In this document: piece by piece, positions 19,325 to 31,225 of the stretch
Layout of the letters: every line of letters begins with the position of its first letter
Position numbering within the stretch: position 1 is the first letter of the stretch
Notes under the pieces: model-generated
The model's input: the letters and a program-made list of their open reading frames with translations, nothing else
Databases searched by the model: none
Told to the model about the DNA's origin: nothing
Source of the DNA: Cryomorphaceae bacterium
GTDB taxonomy: Bacteria; Bacteroidota; Bacteroidia; Flavobacteriales; Flavobacteriaceae
DNA: 64,000 nucleotides
Direction of reading: 5' to 3'
Assembly (NCBI GenBank): GCA_003331885.1
Contig: QOPZ01000002.1
Coordinates: forward strand, 24,272-88,271
Made by a program: the position numbers and the translations under genes

Positions 19325-20056
19325 TTATTCTTTTTTATCGTCTTTAGACTCTGTTTTATCATCAGTATCTGTTCCTTCATCATCACCATCTTCAACAGCA
19401 GGTGCCTCCTCAACAGCAGGTGCCTCTTCAATAACAGGTGCCTCCTCAACAGCAGGTGCCTCTTCAACAGCAGGTGCCTCTTCAACAACAGGTGCCTCTT
19501 CAACAGCAGGTGCTTCTTCAGCAGCAGGTGCCTCTTCAACAGCAGGTGCCTCTTCAACAGCAGGTGCTTCTTCAACAGCAGGTGCTTCTTCAGCAGCAGG
19601 TTGAATTGATTGTGATGTTGAAACTATAGAATTCTCATCTGAAGATTTTTTTCTTCTTCTTCTTCTTTTTCTATCAGGTTTTGAAGTCGAATACAATTCA
19701 TTATAGTCAACAAGTTCTATTAGGGCCATATCAGCATTGTCCCCTAATCGATTACCTAATTTTATCACTCGGGTGTAACCTCCAGGTCTATCTCCAATCT
19801 TTACAGAGATATCTCTAAATAATTCGGTAACAGCATTTTTATCTCTTAAATATCTAAAAGCAATTCTCCTGTTATGAGTAGAGTCATTCTTAGATTTAGT
19901 TATAATTGGTTCAATAAATAACTTAAGAGCTTTAGCTTTTGATAAAGTTGTATTAATAGATTTATGTTCAATTAAAGAACATGCCATATTAGCTAGCATA
20001 TACTTTCTATGTGCTGTTTTTCTTCCTAAATGAGGAATTTTTTTACCGTGTCTCAT
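19325..20056 (-). CDS. rplQ: 50S ribosomal protein L17 with long acidic/Ala-Pro C-terminal extension
   Basis: [31 protein letters not shown] is L17; C-terminal half is (EEAPAV)n plus an acidic tail. Confidence 0.95.
   Translation of the reverse strand: MRHGKKIPHLGRKTAHRKYMLANMACSLIEHKSINTTLSKAKALKLFIEPIITKSKNDSTHNRRIAFRYLRDKNAVTELFRDISVKIGDRPGGYTRVIKLGNRLGDNADMALIELVDYNELYSTSKPDRKRRRRRKKSSDENSIVSTSQSIQPAAEEAPAVEEAPAVEEAPAVEEAPAAEEAPAVEEAPVVEEAPAVEEAPAVEEAPVIEEAPAVEEAPAVEDGDDEGTDTDDKTESKDDKKE
19394..19591 (-). repeat. 18-bp tandem repeat, 11 imperfect units, encoding (EEAPAV)n in L17
   Basis: Direct reading of gcaggtgcctcttcaaca-type units; translated as [24 protein letters not shown]. Confidence 0.95.
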
Positions 20057-20062
20057 TACTAT

Positions 20063-21055
20063 TTATTCCTTATCTAATTTATATTTTGATAAATCCATTC
20101 CAAAATTCAATCCTTTAACTAGAACTAATTCTTCAAGCTCAGTTAATGATTTCTTTCCAAAATTTCTAAATTTCATCAAATCTGATTTATTAAAAGATAC
20201 AAGATCACCAAGTGTATCAACTTCTGCAGCTTTCAAACAATTAAGAGCTCTAACTGAGAGATCCATATCAATCAACCTTGATTTTAATAATTGTCTCATG
20301 TGTAAAGACTCTTCATCATAAGTCTCAGTTTGCGCAATTTCGTCAGCTTCCAAAGTGATTCTTTCATCAGAGAATAGCATAAAATGATGAATTAAAACTT
20401 TAGCTCCTTCAGTCAATGCATTTTTTGGATCAATTGATCCATCAGTAACTATTTCAAAAACTAACTTTTCATAGTCAGTTTTTTGCTCAACTCTAAAGTC
20501 TTCAATCGTATACTTTACATTTTTAATAGGTGTAAAAACTGAATCCATAAAAATAGTTCCTATTGGAAATCCTACTTTTTTATTTTCTTCAGCAGAAACA
20601 TATCCTCTTCCTTTATCAATATTAAGTTCAAAATTTACCTTAACATTTTTTTCCATATTACAAATAACTGTTTCAGGATTTAGAATTTGAAACCCAGAAA
20701 TAAATTTTTGTAAATCACCAGCTTTTAATTGATTTTGAGCATTTAAAGAAACTGAAACAGTTTCATTGTCTACAGATTCAATTTGCCTTTTAAGTCTTAC
20801 TTGTTTAAGATTTAAAATAATTTCTGTAACATCTTCAACAATGCCAGGTAAAGAGGTAAATTCATGCTCTACATTATCAATTTTAATTGATGTAAAAGCA
20901 AAACCTTCTAAAGATGAAAGTAATACTCTTCTTAATGCATTTCCAACGGTCAACCCGTATCCAGGTTCTAAAGGTCTAAATTCAAACTTACCCTCAGATT
21001 CTGTTGAATCAATCATTATTACTTTATCTGGTTTTTGAAATGTAAATGTTGCCAT
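20063..21055 (-). CDS. rpoA: DNA-directed RNA polymerase alpha subunit
   Basis: [56 protein letters not shown]. Confidence 0.97.
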   Translation of the reverse strand: MATFTFQKPDKVIMIDSTESEGKFEFRPLEPGYGLTVGNALRRVLLSSLEGFAFTSIKIDNVEHEFTSLPGIVEDVTEIILNLKQVRLKRQIESVDNETVSVSLNAQNQLKAGDLQKFISGFQILNPETVICNMEKNVKVNFELNIDKGRGYVSAEENKKVGFPIGTIFMDSVFTPIKNVKYTIEDFRVEQKTDYEKLVFEIVTDGSIDPKNALTEGAKVLIHHFMLFSDERITLEADEIAQTETYDEESLHMRQLLKSRLIDMDLSVRALNCLKAAEVDTLGDLVSFNKSDLMKFRNFGKKSLTELEELVLVKGLNFGMDLSKYKLDKE

Positions 21056-21068
21056 AATTTTATTATTA

Positions 21069-21674
21069 TTATTTCGAATATAATTCGACGATTAATTGTT
21101 CTTTAATATTTTCGGGAATTTGTTCTCTTTCAGGAAGCACATTGTATGTTCCTTCAAGCTTACTACTATCCCATGAAATCCATTCATATACTGAGTCTTT
21201 ATTCGAAAGTGATTCTTCGATAACAGATAATGATTTGGATTTTTCTCTTACTCCAACTTTTTCACTTATTTTAATTATTCTAGAAGGTATATTACAAACA
21301 CTCCCATTTACAACGATGTGCTCATGACTAACTAACTGTCTAGCTGCACTTCTAGTCGGAGCAATACCCATTCTGTAAACTAAATTATCTAATCTTGATT
21401 CACAAAGTTGTAATAAAACCTCTCCTGTAATACCTTTACTTTTATTAGCCTTTTCAAATAAATTTCTAAATTGTCTTTCAAGAATTCCATATAAATACTT
21501 AGCCTTTTGTTTTTCCATCAATTGAATAGCATATTCTGACTTCTTTTGTCTTCTTTTATTGGGTCCATGTTGACCAGGTGGATAATTCTTTTTATCAAAA
21601 GACTTATCAGGTCCAAATAATGGCTCGCCAAATTTTCTAGATATTTTTGTTTTAGGTCCTGTGTATCTTGCCAT
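21069..21674 (-). CDS. rpsD: 30S ribosomal protein S4
   Basis: [57 protein letters not shown]. Confidence 0.97.
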   Translation of the reverse strand: MARYTGPKTKISRKFGEPLFGPDKSFDKKNYPPGQHGPNKRRQKKSEYAIQLMEKQKAKYLYGILERQFRNLFEKANKSKGITGEVLLQLCESRLDNLVYRMGIAPTRSAARQLVSHEHIVVNGSVCNIPSRIIKISEKVGVREKSKSLSVIEESLSNKDSVYEWISWDSSKLEGTYNVLPEREQIPENIKEQLIVELYSK

Positions 21675-21685
21675 AATTAAATATT

Positions 21686-22069
21686 TTAAACTCTTCTTCT
21701 TTTAGGTGGTCTACAACCATTATGAGGAATAGGAGTAACATCGAATATCTCAGTAACTTCAATTCCAGCATTATGAATACTTCTAATTGCTGATTCTCTT
21801 CCATTTCCTGGCCCCTTAACATATACTTTAACTTTTCTTATACCAGAGTCATGGGCAACTTTTACAGCATCTTCAGCAGCAAGTTGTGCAGCATAAGGTG
21901 TATTTTTTTTTGATCCTCTAAAGCCCATTTTTCCAGCTGATGACCACGAAACAACTTCTCCTTTAGTATTTGTAAAGGAAATAATTATGTTGTTGAAGGA
22001 AGCATTAATATGAACTTCACCAAAAGATTCAACAACAACTTTTCTTTTTTTATTTACAACTTTAGCCAT
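21686..22069 (-). CDS. rpsK: 30S ribosomal protein S11
   Basis: [52 protein letters not shown]. Confidence 0.97.
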   Translation of the reverse strand: MAKVVNKKRKVVVESFGEVHINASFNNIIISFTNTKGEVVSWSSAGKMGFRGSKKNTPYAAQLAAEDAVKVAHDSGIRKVKVYVKGPGNGRESAIRSIHNAGIEVTEIFDVTPIPHNGCRPPKRRRV

Positions 22070-22076
22070 ATTTTAA

Positions 22077-22451
22077 CTATTTAGTTACTTTCTTTTTGTT
22101 AGCAACAGTTTTTCTTTTTCCTTTTCTAGTTCTAGAATTATTTTTAGTTTTTTGCCCTCTTAATGGTAAGCCTAACCTATGCCTTATTCCACGATAAGAA
22201 CCAATATCCATTAACCTTTTAATATTAATTTGATTCTCAGCTCTCAATTCACCTTCAATAACCAATTGTGATACTGCAGATCTAACTTTTGCAGTATCAT
22301 CATCAGACCACTCTGAAACTTTCTTGTCTGGACTTACATTAGCGCTATCTAAAATCATTTTAGCTCTGCTGCTACCAATACCATAAATGTAAGTTAATGA
22401 TACTACACCTCTTTTTTCTTTTGGAATATCTATACCTGAAATTCTTGCCAT
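22077..22451 (-). CDS. rpsM: 30S ribosomal protein S13
   Basis: [52 protein letters not shown]. Confidence 0.97.
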   Translation of the reverse strand: MARISGIDIPKEKRGVVSLTYIYGIGSSRAKMILDSANVSPDKKVSEWSDDDTAKVRSAVSQLVIEGELRAENQINIKRLMDIGSYRGIRHRLGLPLRGQKTKNNSRTRKGKRKTVANKKKVTK

Positions 22452-22453
22452 AA

Positions 22454-22570
22454 TTAACCTTGTCTTTGTTTAAATCTTGGATTTTTCTTGTTTATAACAT
22501 AAAGTCTTCCTTTTCTTCTAACAATTTTACACTCTGGACTTCTTTTTTTAACTGACGCTCTAACTTTCAT
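22454..22570 (-). CDS. rpmJ: 50S ribosomal protein L36 (zinc-free type), missing from ORF track
   Basis: Minus-strand translation [38 protein letters not shown], between rpsM and infA. Confidence 0.95.
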   Translation of the reverse strand: MKVRASVKKRSPECKIVRRKGRLYVINKKNPRFKQRQG

Positions 22571-22573
22571 AAT

Positions 22574-22789
22574 TTAATGTCTAAATGTTATTCGTGCTTT
22601 ACTTAAATCATATGGACTCATTTGTAACTTTACTTTATCTCCTGGTAAAAGTTTAATATAATGCATCCTCATTTTACCAGAAATATGGGCTGTAACAACA
22701 TGACCATTATTTAGTTCTACCCTAAACATAGCATTTGAAAGTGCTTCAACTATTACCCCATCCTGTTCTATTGCCTCTTGTTTTGCCAT
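22574..22789 (-). CDS. infA: translation initiation factor IF-1
   Basis: [41 protein letters not shown]. Confidence 0.97.
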   Translation of the reverse strand: MAKQEAIEQDGVIVEALSNAMFRVELNNGHVVTAHISGKMRMHYIKLLPGDKVKLQMSPYDLSKARITFRH

Positions 22790-24127
22790 TTATGCTACCC
22801 TTCTAGTTTTACCTGTTTTCATCAATCCATCATAATGTCTATTTAATAAATAAGCATTAATTTGTTGAATTGTGTCTATTGCTACACCAACCATTATTAA
22901 AAGTGATGTACCACCATAAAATAATGCCCAACCCTGTTGAATATTCATTAATGCAACAATAACAGCCGGTAAGACTGAAATTGCGGCAAGAAAAATTGAA
23001 CCGGGAAAAGTAATTAAGGACATTATTTTGTCAAGAAAGTCTGCAGTTTCACCACCAGGTTTAATTCCAGGTATAAAACCACCACTTCTTTTTAAATCAT
23101 CAGCCATCTTATTCGTTGGAACAGTTATAGCTGTATAAAAATATGTGAAAAGGATTATTAATAATCCAAATAAAATATTGTAAGCAAGTCCAAACATATT
23201 TGAAAATGCTGTTTGCATCCATTGACCGAATGAACCACCAATTATTTGACCAAGATATGCTGGTGCAAACATTATTGCCTGAGCAAATATTATAGGCATA
23301 ACTCCTGATGCATTCAATCTTAATGGTATGTATTGTCTTTTTGAATAAACTCCACTAGGACCTGAACCAGCAACCGACCTTCTTGCATATTGAACTGGAA
23401 TTTGTCTGACAGCAAGAACTAAAAGAATACATAATGCTATAACGATTATCCATATTACAAATTCAATAGCTACCATAATTAAACCACCAGATCCTGAAAG
23501 TTGTGAAATAACTTCTTGTGTAAATGATAATGGTAATGAAGCTATAATACCAACTGTAATCAATAAAGAAATTCCATTTCCTATTCCTCTATCTGTAATC
23601 TTTTCACCCAACCACATGGCAAATACACAACCTGTAACTAAAATAATAACAGAGGGTATTAGGAATGAGGGACCTTTACCTAATATAAATGCTGTATCTG
23701 GAACACCAAGTGCACCTAAACCATAAATGTATGCAGGTGCTTGAACTACACAAATGGCTATAGTCAACCATCTAGTGATTTGAGTAATTTTTTTTCTTCC
23801 ACTTTCACCTTCCTTTTGAAGCTTTTGTAAATAAGGTAATGCAACACCCATTAATTGAACTACAATTGATGCAGATATGTAGGGCATTATCCCAAGTGCA
23901 AAAACTGATGCATTAGCAAATGCACCTCCTGTAAAAGCATTTAACAAACCAAGTAAGCCACCATCACCTGCAATCTGAGCATTTGCAATAATATTATAAT
24001 CAACACCAGGAAGAACTACCTGAGCACCTAAACGATAGACAGCTAAAAATAAAAGAGTAATAAGAATTCTATTTCTTAACTCCTCAATAGTCCAAATATT
24101 TTTTAATGTTTCTATAAATTTTAACAT
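22790..24127 (-). CDS. secY: preprotein translocase subunit SecY
   Basis: 10-TM SecY with PYISASIVVQLM, GIGNGISLLI, PFLIPGIKPGGETADFL-like FIPGIKPGGETADFLDKIM. Confidence 0.97.
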   Translation of the reverse strand: MLKFIETLKNIWTIEELRNRILITLLFLAVYRLGAQVVLPGVDYNIIANAQIAGDGGLLGLLNAFTGGAFANASVFALGIMPYISASIVVQLMGVALPYLQKLQKEGESGRKKITQITRWLTIAICVVQAPAYIYGLGALGVPDTAFILGKGPSFLIPSVIILVTGCVFAMWLGEKITDRGIGNGISLLITVGIIASLPLSFTQEVISQLSGSGGLIMVAIEFVIWIIVIALCILLVLAVRQIPVQYARRSVAGSGPSGVYSKRQYIPLRLNASGVMPIIFAQAIMFAPAYLGQIIGGSFGQWMQTAFSNMFGLAYNILFGLLIILFTYFYTAITVPTNKMADDLKRSGGFIPGIKPGGETADFLDKIMSLITFPGSIFLAAISVLPAVIVALMNIQQGWALFYGGTSLLIMVGVAIDTIQQINAYLLNRHYDGLMKTGKTRRVA

Positions 24128-24583
24128 TTAAACAATTTTAATTTCACCACCAGCTTTTTCAATCATTTTTTTAGCCGACTCAGAAAAACTATGAGCTTCA
24201 ACTTTAACTGCAGATTTTAGTTCTCCTCTTCCTAAAATTTTAACAAGATCTTTCTTTTTAACAAATCCATTATTAATTAATGTTTCAATATCAATAGTTT
24301 TTTTCTTTACTTTTTTATTATCAATCAATAATTGTATTGAGTCAAGATTTACAGGTTTGTATTCTACTCTATTAATATTTGTAAAACCAAATTTTGGTAT
24401 TCTTCTTTGCAATGGCATTTGACCACCTTCGAATCCAAGTTTTTTTGAATATCCTGACCTGGATTTAGCACCATTATGTCCTCTTGTTGATGTACCTCCT
24501 TTTCCTGAGCCTTGACCCCTGCCAATTCTCTTCTTTTTACTTGTAACCGATCCCTTTTGGGGGCTTAAATTTGATAAATCCAT
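24128..24583 (-). CDS. rplO: 50S ribosomal protein L15
   Basis: KKRIGRGQGSGKGGTSTRGHNGAKSRSG; start MDLSNL at 24583 avoids overlap with rpmD (track start 24592). Confidence 0.95.
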   Translation of the reverse strand: MDLSNLSPQKGSVTSKKKRIGRGQGSGKGGTSTRGHNGAKSRSGYSKKLGFEGGQMPLQRRIPKFGFTNINRVEYKPVNLDSIQLLIDNKKVKKKTIDIETLINNGFVKKKDLVKILGRGELKSAVKVEAHSFSESAKKMIEKAGGEIKIV

Positions 24584-24584
24584 T

Positions 24585-24761
24585 TTATTCAATAACTGTA
24601 ATTAAATGACTGACTTTTGCTATCATTCCTTCAATTGAAGGAGTTTTCTTATGCTCAACAATATGACCAATTTTTCTTAAACCAAGGGCTTCAAGAGTTT
24701 TCTTTTGATCTTTTGGCCTTCTAATTTTACTTCTAATTTGTTTAATTTTAATTGTACTCAT
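24585..24761 (-). CDS. rpmD: 50S ribosomal protein L30
   Basis: MSTIKIKQIRSKIRRPKDQKKTLEALGLRKIG (start moved from 24773). Confidence 0.95.
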   Translation of the reverse strand: MSTIKIKQIRSKIRRPKDQKKTLEALGLRKIGHIVEHKKTPSIEGMIAKVSHLITVIE

Positions 24762-24765
24762 AATA

Positions 24766-25284
24766 TTAACCATTAAATACTTTATCTAAAGAGATTCCTC
24801 TTTCTTGCGCAACTTTATTAGCATCTCTTAATTTAAAAAGAGCATCAAATGTAGCTTTAACAACATTGTGAGGATTAGAAGACCCTTGTGATTTTGACAA
24901 AACGTCTTGTACTCCTACTGCTTCTAAAACAGCTCTAACTGCACCACCAGCAATAACACCAGTACCCTGAGATGCAGGTTGAATATACACTCTTGCACCA
25001 CCATGCTTACCTTTTTGTTCATGAGGAATTGTTGAATTAAAAAGAGGGATTTTAACTAAATTCTTTTTTGCATCTTCAACTGCCTTTGATATAGCTATTG
25101 ATACCTCCTTAGCTTTACCTAAACCATGACCAACTACACCTTCCTCATTACCAACAATTACAATTGCTGAAAAACCAAATGCACGTCCACCTTTTGTAAC
25201 TTTTGTTACCCTTTGAATACTTACTAATCTATCTTTTAGATCTAGTCCTCCAGGCTTAACAAATTCCATATTTTTTTTCTTCAT
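24766..25284 (-). CDS. rpsE: 30S ribosomal protein S5
   Basis: [39 protein letters not shown]. Confidence 0.97.
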   Translation of the reverse strand: MKKKNMEFVKPGGLDLKDRLVSIQRVTKVTKGGRAFGFSAIVIVGNEEGVVGHGLGKAKEVSIAISKAVEDAKKNLVKIPLFNSTIPHEQKGKHGGARVYIQPASQGTGVIAGGAVRAVLEAVGVQDVLSKSQGSSNPHNVVKATFDALFKLRDANKVAQERGISLDKVFNG

Positions 25285-25289
25285 ACTAA

Positions 25290-25646
25290 TTAAAAATTTA
25301 ATCCAGCTTCTCTAGCACCTTCAGCTAAAGATTTTACTCTACCATGATATAAATATCCATTTCTATCAAAGGATATTTTTTTAATACCAGCCTTAAGAGC
25401 TTTCTTTCCTATTGAATCACCAACAATTTTAGAAATTTCTGTTTTATTTGTTGTTTTTAATTTTAAATCCTTATCAGTTGATGATGCTGCAACAATTGTG
25501 TTAGCACTTACATCATCAATGATTTGAGCATAAATTTCTTTATTACTTCTAAAAACAGTTAATCTTGGTTTATCCTTAGTTCCAAAAACTATTTTTCTAA
25601 TTCTCTTTTTAATTTTATTTCTCTTTAATGTTGTTTTCTTAGTCAT
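25290..25646 (-). CDS. rplR: 50S ribosomal protein L18
   Basis: [40 protein letters not shown]. Confidence 0.97.
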   Translation of the reverse strand: MTKKTTLKRNKIKKRIRKIVFGTKDKPRLTVFRSNKEIYAQIIDDVSANTIVAASSTDKDLKLKTTNKTEISKIVGDSIGKKALKAGIKKISFDRNGYLYHGRVKSLAEGAREAGLNF

Positions 25647-25656
25647 TTTAGTTTTA

Positions 25657-26199
25657 TTATGCAGATTTACCTGCTTTTCTTCTTATTTGTTCACCAACAT
25701 ATCTTACTCCTTTACCTTTATATGGCTCAGGCTTTCTGAATGATCTAATTTTTGCAGCAACCATGCCTACTAATTGTTTATCATGAGAAGTAAGTTTTAT
25801 AATTGGATTAGCCCCTTTTTCACTAATAGTTTGGACTTTTACTTCATCAGCTAACTTAATAACAATGTTGTGAGAAAAACCTAAGGCTATTTGTAAATTC
25901 TGACCTGAGTTAGAGGCTCTGTAACCAACACCAACTAATTCTAAGTCTATGGCATATCCTTCACTAACACCTGTAATCATATTTGCAAATAACGACCTAT
26001 ACAATCCATGCTTAGATTTATGTTCATTATTATTCTTTTCTCTTGAAACTAAAAGTTGATTTTCTTTCTTTTCAACGGAGATAGTATCGTAAGTTTGAGT
26101 CAAAGAACCTAATTTTCCAGATATTATAACATCTTTAGGATTAATTTGAACATTAACACCTTCAGGAATCAAAATTGGACTGTTACCTACTCTAGACAT
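25657..26199 (-). CDS. rplF: 50S ribosomal protein L6
   Basis: [41 protein letters not shown]. Confidence 0.97.
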   Translation of the reverse strand: MSRVGNSPILIPEGVNVQINPKDVIISGKLGSLTQTYDTISVEKKENQLLVSREKNNNEHKSKHGLYRSLFANMITGVSEGYAIDLELVGVGYRASNSGQNLQIALGFSHNIVIKLADEVKVQTISEKGANPIIKLTSHDKQLVGMVAAKIRSFRKPEPYKGKGVRYVGEQIRRKAGKSA

Positions 26200-26208
26200 A
26201 ATTATTAA

Positions 26209-26607
26209 TTAATAAACATTACAAATTATTTCACCACCAAGGTTTTCACTTTTAGCTTTTTTTCCAGTCATCAAACCTTTAGATGTGGAAACTATACTTA
26301 TACCTAATCCATTCAATACTCTAGGAATAGTCTTACTATTGGAATATTTTCTTAATCCAGGCTTACTAACTCTTTGAAGATTTTTAATGACAGGCTCACT
26401 AGTAATCTTGTCATATTTTAATGCAATTTTGATAATACCTTGCAGATTATCATCAATAATTTTATAATTAAGAATAAAACCTTGGTCTACCAATATTTTA
26501 GTAATTTCTTTCTTGATATTTGAACTAGGAATTTCAACAGTTTTTAAACCTGCTTGATTTGCATTTCTAATTCTAGTTAAATAATCTGCTACTGGATCTG
26601 TATTCAT
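26209..26607 (-). CDS. rpsH: 30S ribosomal protein S8
   Basis: MNTDPVADYLTRIRNANQA; GLGISIVSTSKGLMTGKKAK. Confidence 0.97.
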   Translation of the reverse strand: MNTDPVADYLTRIRNANQAGLKTVEIPSSNIKKEITKILVDQGFILNYKIIDDNLQGIIKIALKYDKITSEPVIKNLQRVSKPGLRKYSNSKTIPRVLNGLGISIVSTSKGLMTGKKAKSENLGGEIICNVY

Positions 26608-26621
26608 TTCTTATTTTTTTA

Positions 26622-26891
26622 CTACCAACTTGCTTTTCTTACTCCTGGAATTAAACCTTTATTGGCCATTTCCCTAAACATTACTCTCGAAATTCCAAAT
26701 TGTCTCATATAGCCCTTTGGTCTTCCTGTAATTTTACATCTGTTATGTGCTCTAACAGGTGATGAGTTTTTTGGCAGTTTTTGTAAACCAACATAATCAC
26801 CAGCAGCTTTCAAAGCTTTCCTTTTATCTGCGTACTTTGCACACATTTTTGCTCTTTTTACTTCACGAGCTTTCATTGATTCTTTTGCCAT
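26622..26891 (-). CDS. rpsN: 30S ribosomal protein S14 (zinc-free long form)
   Basis: [48 protein letters not shown]. Confidence 0.97.
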   Translation of the reverse strand: MAKESMKAREVKRAKMCAKYADKRKALKAAGDYVGLQKLPKNSSPVRAHNRCKITGRPKGYMRQFGISRVMFREMANKGLIPGVRKASW

Positions 26892-26894
26892 ATA

Positions 26895-27446
26895 CTAATT
26901 CTTTTTAAATGGTAATCCCAATTCTTTTAATAAACTTTTTGCTAAACTATCATCATTTGTTGATGTAACAAACGTGATATCCATTCCTGAAATATTATTT
27001 ATTTTATCAATATCAATTTCTGGAAAAATTATTTGCTCAGTAACTCCTAAAGTGTAGTTACCTCTGCCATCAAAGCCAGAGTTTTTAATCCCTTGGAATT
27101 CTCTAACTCTTGGCAAAGCTGCTGTTATTAGTCTATCTAAAAACTCATACATTATATTTCCTCTTAAAGTTACTTTAGCTCCAATAGGCATACCTTTTCT
27201 AAGTTTAAAAGTTGCAACATCTTTCTTAGATTTTGTTGCAATAGCTTTTTGACCAGAAATTGATGTTAATTCTTCAACAGCATATTCAATAAGTTTTTTG
27301 TCAGAAACAGCTCCTCCCACACCTCTACTTATAACAATCTTTTTTAGCTTAGGAACCTCCATAATGTTCTTTAAACCATGAGCTTCTTTAATAGCATTAG
27401 TTGCATTTTCCTTATAATCTTTCTTTAATCTAGGTATGTAAGACAT
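26895..27446 (-). CDS. rplE: 50S ribosomal protein L5
   Basis: [44 protein letters not shown]. Confidence 0.97.
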   Translation of the reverse strand: MSYIPRLKKDYKENATNAIKEAHGLKNIMEVPKLKKIVISRGVGGAVSDKKLIEYAVEELTSISGQKAIATKSKKDVATFKLRKGMPIGAKVTLRGNIMYEFLDRLITAALPRVREFQGIKNSGFDGRGNYTLGVTEQIIFPEIDIDKINNISGMDITFVTSTNDDSLAKSLLKELGLPFKKN

Positions 27447-27448
27447 AA

Positions 27449-27751
27449 TTATATAATTTCTTTAGTTTTAATTGCAACTCTTACTTTTTTGCCATCTTCA
27501 ACTTTATAAGTAACTCTAGTTGATTTACCATCTTTAGTTACAAAAGATAAATTTGAAACATGGATCGGTGCTTCTTTTTCTACAATACCACCTTTAGGGT
27601 TATTAGCATTAGGCTTATTATGCTTTTTAACCATATTCATACCTTCAACTAAAGCCTTATTTTTTGATCTAAAAATTTTTATAATCTTACCCGATGAACC
27701 CTTTTGGTCTCCGGCAATTATTTTTACGTTATCTCCAATTTTAAATTTCAT
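27449..27751 (-). CDS. rplX: 50S ribosomal protein L24
   Basis: [41 protein letters not shown]. Confidence 0.97.
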   Translation of the reverse strand: MKFKIGDNVKIIAGDQKGSSGKIIKIFRSKNKALVEGMNMVKKHNKPNANNPKGGIVEKEAPIHVSNLSFVTKDGKSTRVTYKVEDGKKVRVAIKTKEII

Positions 27752-27753
27752 AA

Positions 27754-28122
27754 TTATAAAACTTCAGGTGCTAATGATACAATTTTCATAAAATTTTTAT
27801 CTCTAAGCTCTCTAGCAACAGGCCCAAAAACTCTAGTTCCTCTCATCTCACCCGCTGCATCTAATAAAACACATGCATTATCATCAAATCTAATGTAAGA
27901 ACCATCCTTTCTCCTTACTTCTTTTTGAGTTCTTACAACAACAGCCGTTGAAACTTGTCCTTTTTTAACAGTACCATTTGGAGTTGCTTGTTTAATTGTT
28001 ACAACAATCTTATCTCCTAATGAAGCATACCTTTTTTTTGTTCCACCAAGAACTCTAATGGTCAAAACTTGTTTTGCTCCTGTGTTGTCTGCGACTAATA
28101 ATCTACTTTCTTGCTGTAACAT
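27754..28122 (-). CDS. rplN: 50S ribosomal protein L14
   Basis: [56 protein letters not shown]. Confidence 0.97.
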   Translation of the reverse strand: MLQQESRLLVADNTGAKQVLTIRVLGGTKKRYASLGDKIVVTIKQATPNGTVKKGQVSTAVVVRTQKEVRRKDGSYIRFDDNACVLLDAAGEMRGTRVFGPVARELRDKNFMKIVSLAPEVL

Positions 28123-28125
28123 ATA

Positions 28126-28383
28126 TTATTTAGCTTTTTCAATTATTTCAACCAATCTCCATCTTTTATTTTTACTAATTGGCTTAGTTTCCATGATTTT
28201 TACAACATCACCTTCTCCACATTCATTTTTTTCATCATGAACTTGATATTTTTTTGTTTTTAAAACGAACTTCCCATACATTGGATGTTTAACTTTACCA
28301 ACTTCAGAAACAACTATAGATTTTTGCATTTTATTACTAGTAACTATGCCAATTCTTTCTTTTCTTAAATTTCTCTTTTCCAT
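28126..28383 (-). CDS. rpsQ: 30S ribosomal protein S17
   Basis: [29 protein letters not shown]. Confidence 0.96.
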   Translation of the reverse strand: MEKRNLRKERIGIVTSNKMQKSIVVSEVGKVKHPMYGKFVLKTKKYQVHDEKNECGEGDVVKIMETKPISKNKRWRLVEIIEKAK

Positions 28384-28385
28384 AA

Positions 28386-28580
28386 TTATTTATTAGTTCT
28401 TTTAAAAACTTCTGTTTTTAATCTAGCTATCGTTCTTCTTAAATTTCTGATCTGAAGAGGATTCTCAATAGGTGAAACTACATGAGTAAGTTTTATATCA
28501 TGTAAGCTCTTTTTTAAAGCATCAAGCTTATCATTAAGCTCATCATCAGATAATATTATAATTTCTTTTTGTTTCATCAT
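28386..28580 (-). CDS. rpmC: 50S ribosomal protein L29
   Basis: Small L29-like protein in the conserved rplP-rpmC-rpsQ position; [18 protein letters not shown]. Confidence 0.95.
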   Translation of the reverse strand: MMKQKEIIILSDDELNDKLDALKKSLHDIKLTHVVSPIENPLQIRNLRRTIARLKTEVFKRTNK

Positions 28581-29003
28581 TTATACAAGTTCATAATCAT
28601 TAGCAATAATAAACTTAGTTTTTACAGGTAATTTTTGAGCAGCTAATCTTAAAGCTTCTTTAGCAGTATCTATATCAACACCAGCAACTTCAAACATAAT
28701 TCTACCGGGCTTAACAACAGCAACAAAATACTCTGGAGCACCTTTACCTTTACCCATTCTAACCTCAAGTGGCTTCTTAGTTATAGGTTTATCTGGAAAA
28801 ATTTTAATCCAAAGCTGACCTTCTCTTTTCATATATCTAGTTGCAGCAATCCTTGCAGCTTCAATCTGTCTGGATGTAATAAACTTAGACTGAAGAGATT
28901 TGATACCAAACATACCATTGGATAATCTGTGACCTCTTTGAGAGACACCCTTCATCCTGCCTTTTTGCATTTTTCTAAATTTCTGTCTTTTTGGTGATAA
29001 CAT
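28581..29003 (-). CDS. rplP: 50S ribosomal protein L16
   Basis: [44 protein letters not shown]. Confidence 0.97.
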   Translation of the reverse strand: MLSPKRQKFRKMQKGRMKGVSQRGHRLSNGMFGIKSLQSKFITSRQIEAARIAATRYMKREGQLWIKIFPDKPITKKPLEVRMGKGKGAPEYFVAVVKPGRIMFEVAGVDIDTAKEALRLAAQKLPVKTKFIIANDYELV

Positions 29004-29011
29004 ATCTTAAT

Positions 29012-29710
29012 TTATCTTCTTCTTTGTTTATTATTTTTCTTTTTCTTAACCATACTTAAACCAACAAGTGGAGAAAGTTCTCTTTTTCCATAAACTTCTC
29101 CTTTCATAATCCATACCTTCACTCCAAGTCTACCATAAGTTGTATGCGCTTCAACTAATGCATAGTCAATGTCAGCTCTAAATGTTGAAAGTGGAATTCT
29201 TCCCTCTTTATAAGATTCTGTTCTAGCCATTTCGGCACCATTTAATCTTCCAGAAATCTGTACTTTTATTCCTTCAGCATTCATTCTCATTGTTGCAGCA
29301 ATTGACATTTTAATAGCTCTTCTAAATGAAATTCTATTTTCAATTTGACGAGCAATAGATGATGCTACTAATTGAGCTTCAAGTTCTGGTCTTTTAATTT
29401 CAACGATATTTAGTTGAATATCTTTACCAGATAATTTTTTTAATTCTTCTTTTAATTTATCAACTTCCTGTCCCGCTTTTCCAATAATAATCCCAGGTCT
29501 AGCAGTCGTAATTGTTATAGTTACTAACTTTAATGTTCTTTCAATGATAACTCTTGAAACACTCGCTTTAGCAAGACGAGTGAAAATATATTTTCTTATT
29601 TTATCATCTTCTGCAATCATATTTCCAAAACTCTTACCACCATACCAGTTAGATTCCCAACCTCTTATGATTCCTAGTCTATTTCCTATTGGATTAGTTT
29701 TTTGTCCCAT
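29012..29710 (-). CDS. rpsC: 30S ribosomal protein S3
   Basis: [41 protein letters not shown]. Confidence 0.97.
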   Translation of the reverse strand: MGQKTNPIGNRLGIIRGWESNWYGGKSFGNMIAEDDKIRKYIFTRLAKASVSRVIIERTLKLVTITITTARPGIIIGKAGQEVDKLKEELKKLSGKDIQLNIVEIKRPELEAQLVASSIARQIENRISFRRAIKMSIAATMRMNAEGIKVQISGRLNGAEMARTESYKEGRIPLSTFRADIDYALVEAHTTYGRLGVKVWIMKGEVYGKRELSPLVGLSMVKKKKNNKQRRR

Positions 29711-29712
29711 AA

Positions 29713-30120
29713 TTAATCTTGAGTTTGATTTAAATTATCTAAAACTAAAGTAACATGATTGGATCTCTTTCTAATTCTATGAGCCCTTCCTTGAGGAGCA
29801 GGTCTTAATCTCTTTAACATTCCAGCACTATCAACTTTTATTTCACTTATATACAAATTTTCTTTTTCAATATCTGAATCAGGATTCTTTTGTTGCCAAT
29901 TATTGATGGCTGATAATAAAAGCTTCTCCAATCTTAGAGAAGGTTGTTTTTGACTAAATTTTAAAATAGATAAAGCTTTATCAACTTTCTTACCCCTTAC
30001 CTGATCAGCAACTAATCGCATTTTTCTTGGAGAAGTAGGACAATTATTAAGCTTAGCAAAAACTCTGTTTTTATTAAGCTCTTTTAATTCTTCTGCTTTA
30101 TTTCTTTTTCTTGAACCCAT
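29713..30120 (-). CDS. rplV: 50S ribosomal protein L22
   Basis: [43 protein letters not shown]. Confidence 0.97.
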   Translation of the reverse strand: MGSRKRNKAEELKELNKNRVFAKLNNCPTSPRKMRLVADQVRGKKVDKALSILKFSQKQPSLRLEKLLLSAINNWQQKNPDSDIEKENLYISEIKVDSAGMLKRLRPAPQGRAHRIRKRSNHVTLVLDNLNQTQD

Positions 30121-30125
30121 ATTAT

Positions 30126-30392
30126 TTATTTTCTTCCACCCCCATGTCCTCTAAAAGATCTCGTAGGTGAAAACTCACCTAATTTATGTCCAACCATGTT
30201 TTCAGTGATGTAAACAGGAACGAATTGTCTACCATTATACACTGCAATAGTCTGTCCTACAAAATCAGGAATAATCATAGAAGATCTAGACCATGTCTTA
30301 ATAACACTTTTTTTGTTTGAATCAAGATTAGCTTGAACTTTTTTCAACAAACTTAGTTTTACGTATGGTCCTTTTTTAAGTGATCTTGGCAT
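30126..30392 (-). CDS. rpsS: 30S ribosomal protein S19
   Basis: [38 protein letters not shown]. Confidence 0.97.
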   Translation of the reverse strand: MPRSLKKGPYVKLSLLKKVQANLDSNKKSVIKTWSRSSMIIPDFVGQTIAVYNGRQFVPVYITENMVGHKLGEFSPTRSFRGHGGGRK

Positions 30393-30394
30393 AA

Positions 30395-31216
30395 TTATTT
30401 TCTTTTTTCAATAATGAACTTATTACTAAATTTTTTCTTATTTCTTGTTCGGTATCCTTTAGCAGGTATACCTTTTTTAGATCTTGGGTGACCTCCAGAT
30501 GCTTTACCTTCACCACCCCCCATTGGATGATCAACAGGATTCATAACTACGGCTCTTGTTCTAGGTCTTCTTCCTAGCCATCTTGATCTACCAGCTTTTC
30601 CAGAAACAACTAATTGATGGTCAGAATTAGAAACTAAACCGATCATTGCATAGCAATTAACAAGAATTAATCTAGTCTCACCTGATGGTAACTTGATAGT
30701 TGCAAACTTCCCATCTCTTGCCATTAATTGAGCAAATGAACCCGCACTTCTAGCAAGAACAGCACCTCTACCTGGTGTCATTTCAATACAACATATCGTA
30801 GTACCAAGAGGTATCGATGAAAGTGGCATACAATTACCTATTTGAGGAGAAACATTATCTCCTGAAACAACTTTTTGTCCAACTTTTAAACCTTTTGGAG
30901 CAACAATATATCTCTTCTCACCATCTTCAAACTTGATTAGTCCTATAAAAGCAGATCGATTTGGATCATATTCAATACTGAGTACCTCAGCATTTTCATC
31001 TTTTCTATCTCTTTTGAAATCAATAAGTCTATATTTTTTCTTATGACCACCACCTCTATACTTCATGGTCATTTTACCCTGACTATTTCGTCCTCCAGAC
31101 CTTTTAGCTGGAACTAATAAAGATTTTTCAGGCTTATTAGTAGTAATAGCATCAAAACCATTCACGGTTCTTCCTCGTTGTCCTGGTGTTATCGGTTTTA
31201 ATGATTTAATTGGCAT
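30395..31216 (-). CDS. rplB: 50S ribosomal protein L2
   Basis: [51 protein letters not shown]. Confidence 0.97.
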   Translation of the reverse strand: MPIKSLKPITPGQRGRTVNGFDAITTNKPEKSLLVPAKRSGGRNSQGKMTMKYRGGGHKKKYRLIDFKRDRKDENAEVLSIEYDPNRSAFIGLIKFEDGEKRYIVAPKGLKVGQKVVSGDNVSPQIGNCMPLSSIPLGTTICCIEMTPGRGAVLARSAGSFAQLMARDGKFATIKLPSGETRLILVNCYAMIGLVSNSDHQLVVSGKAGRSRWLGRRPRTRAVVMNPVDHPMGGGEGKASGGHPRSKKGIPAKGYRTRNKKKFSNKFIIEKRK

Positions 31217-31225
31217 AATAAATAT

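Noticed and set aside
19255-19629. Track ORFs 19255..19575(-) and 19438..19629(+) with LLLKRH / QQQVPL repeats
   Set aside because: They are alternative-frame or antisense readings of the 18-bp repeat in rplQ; no independent start context or homology.
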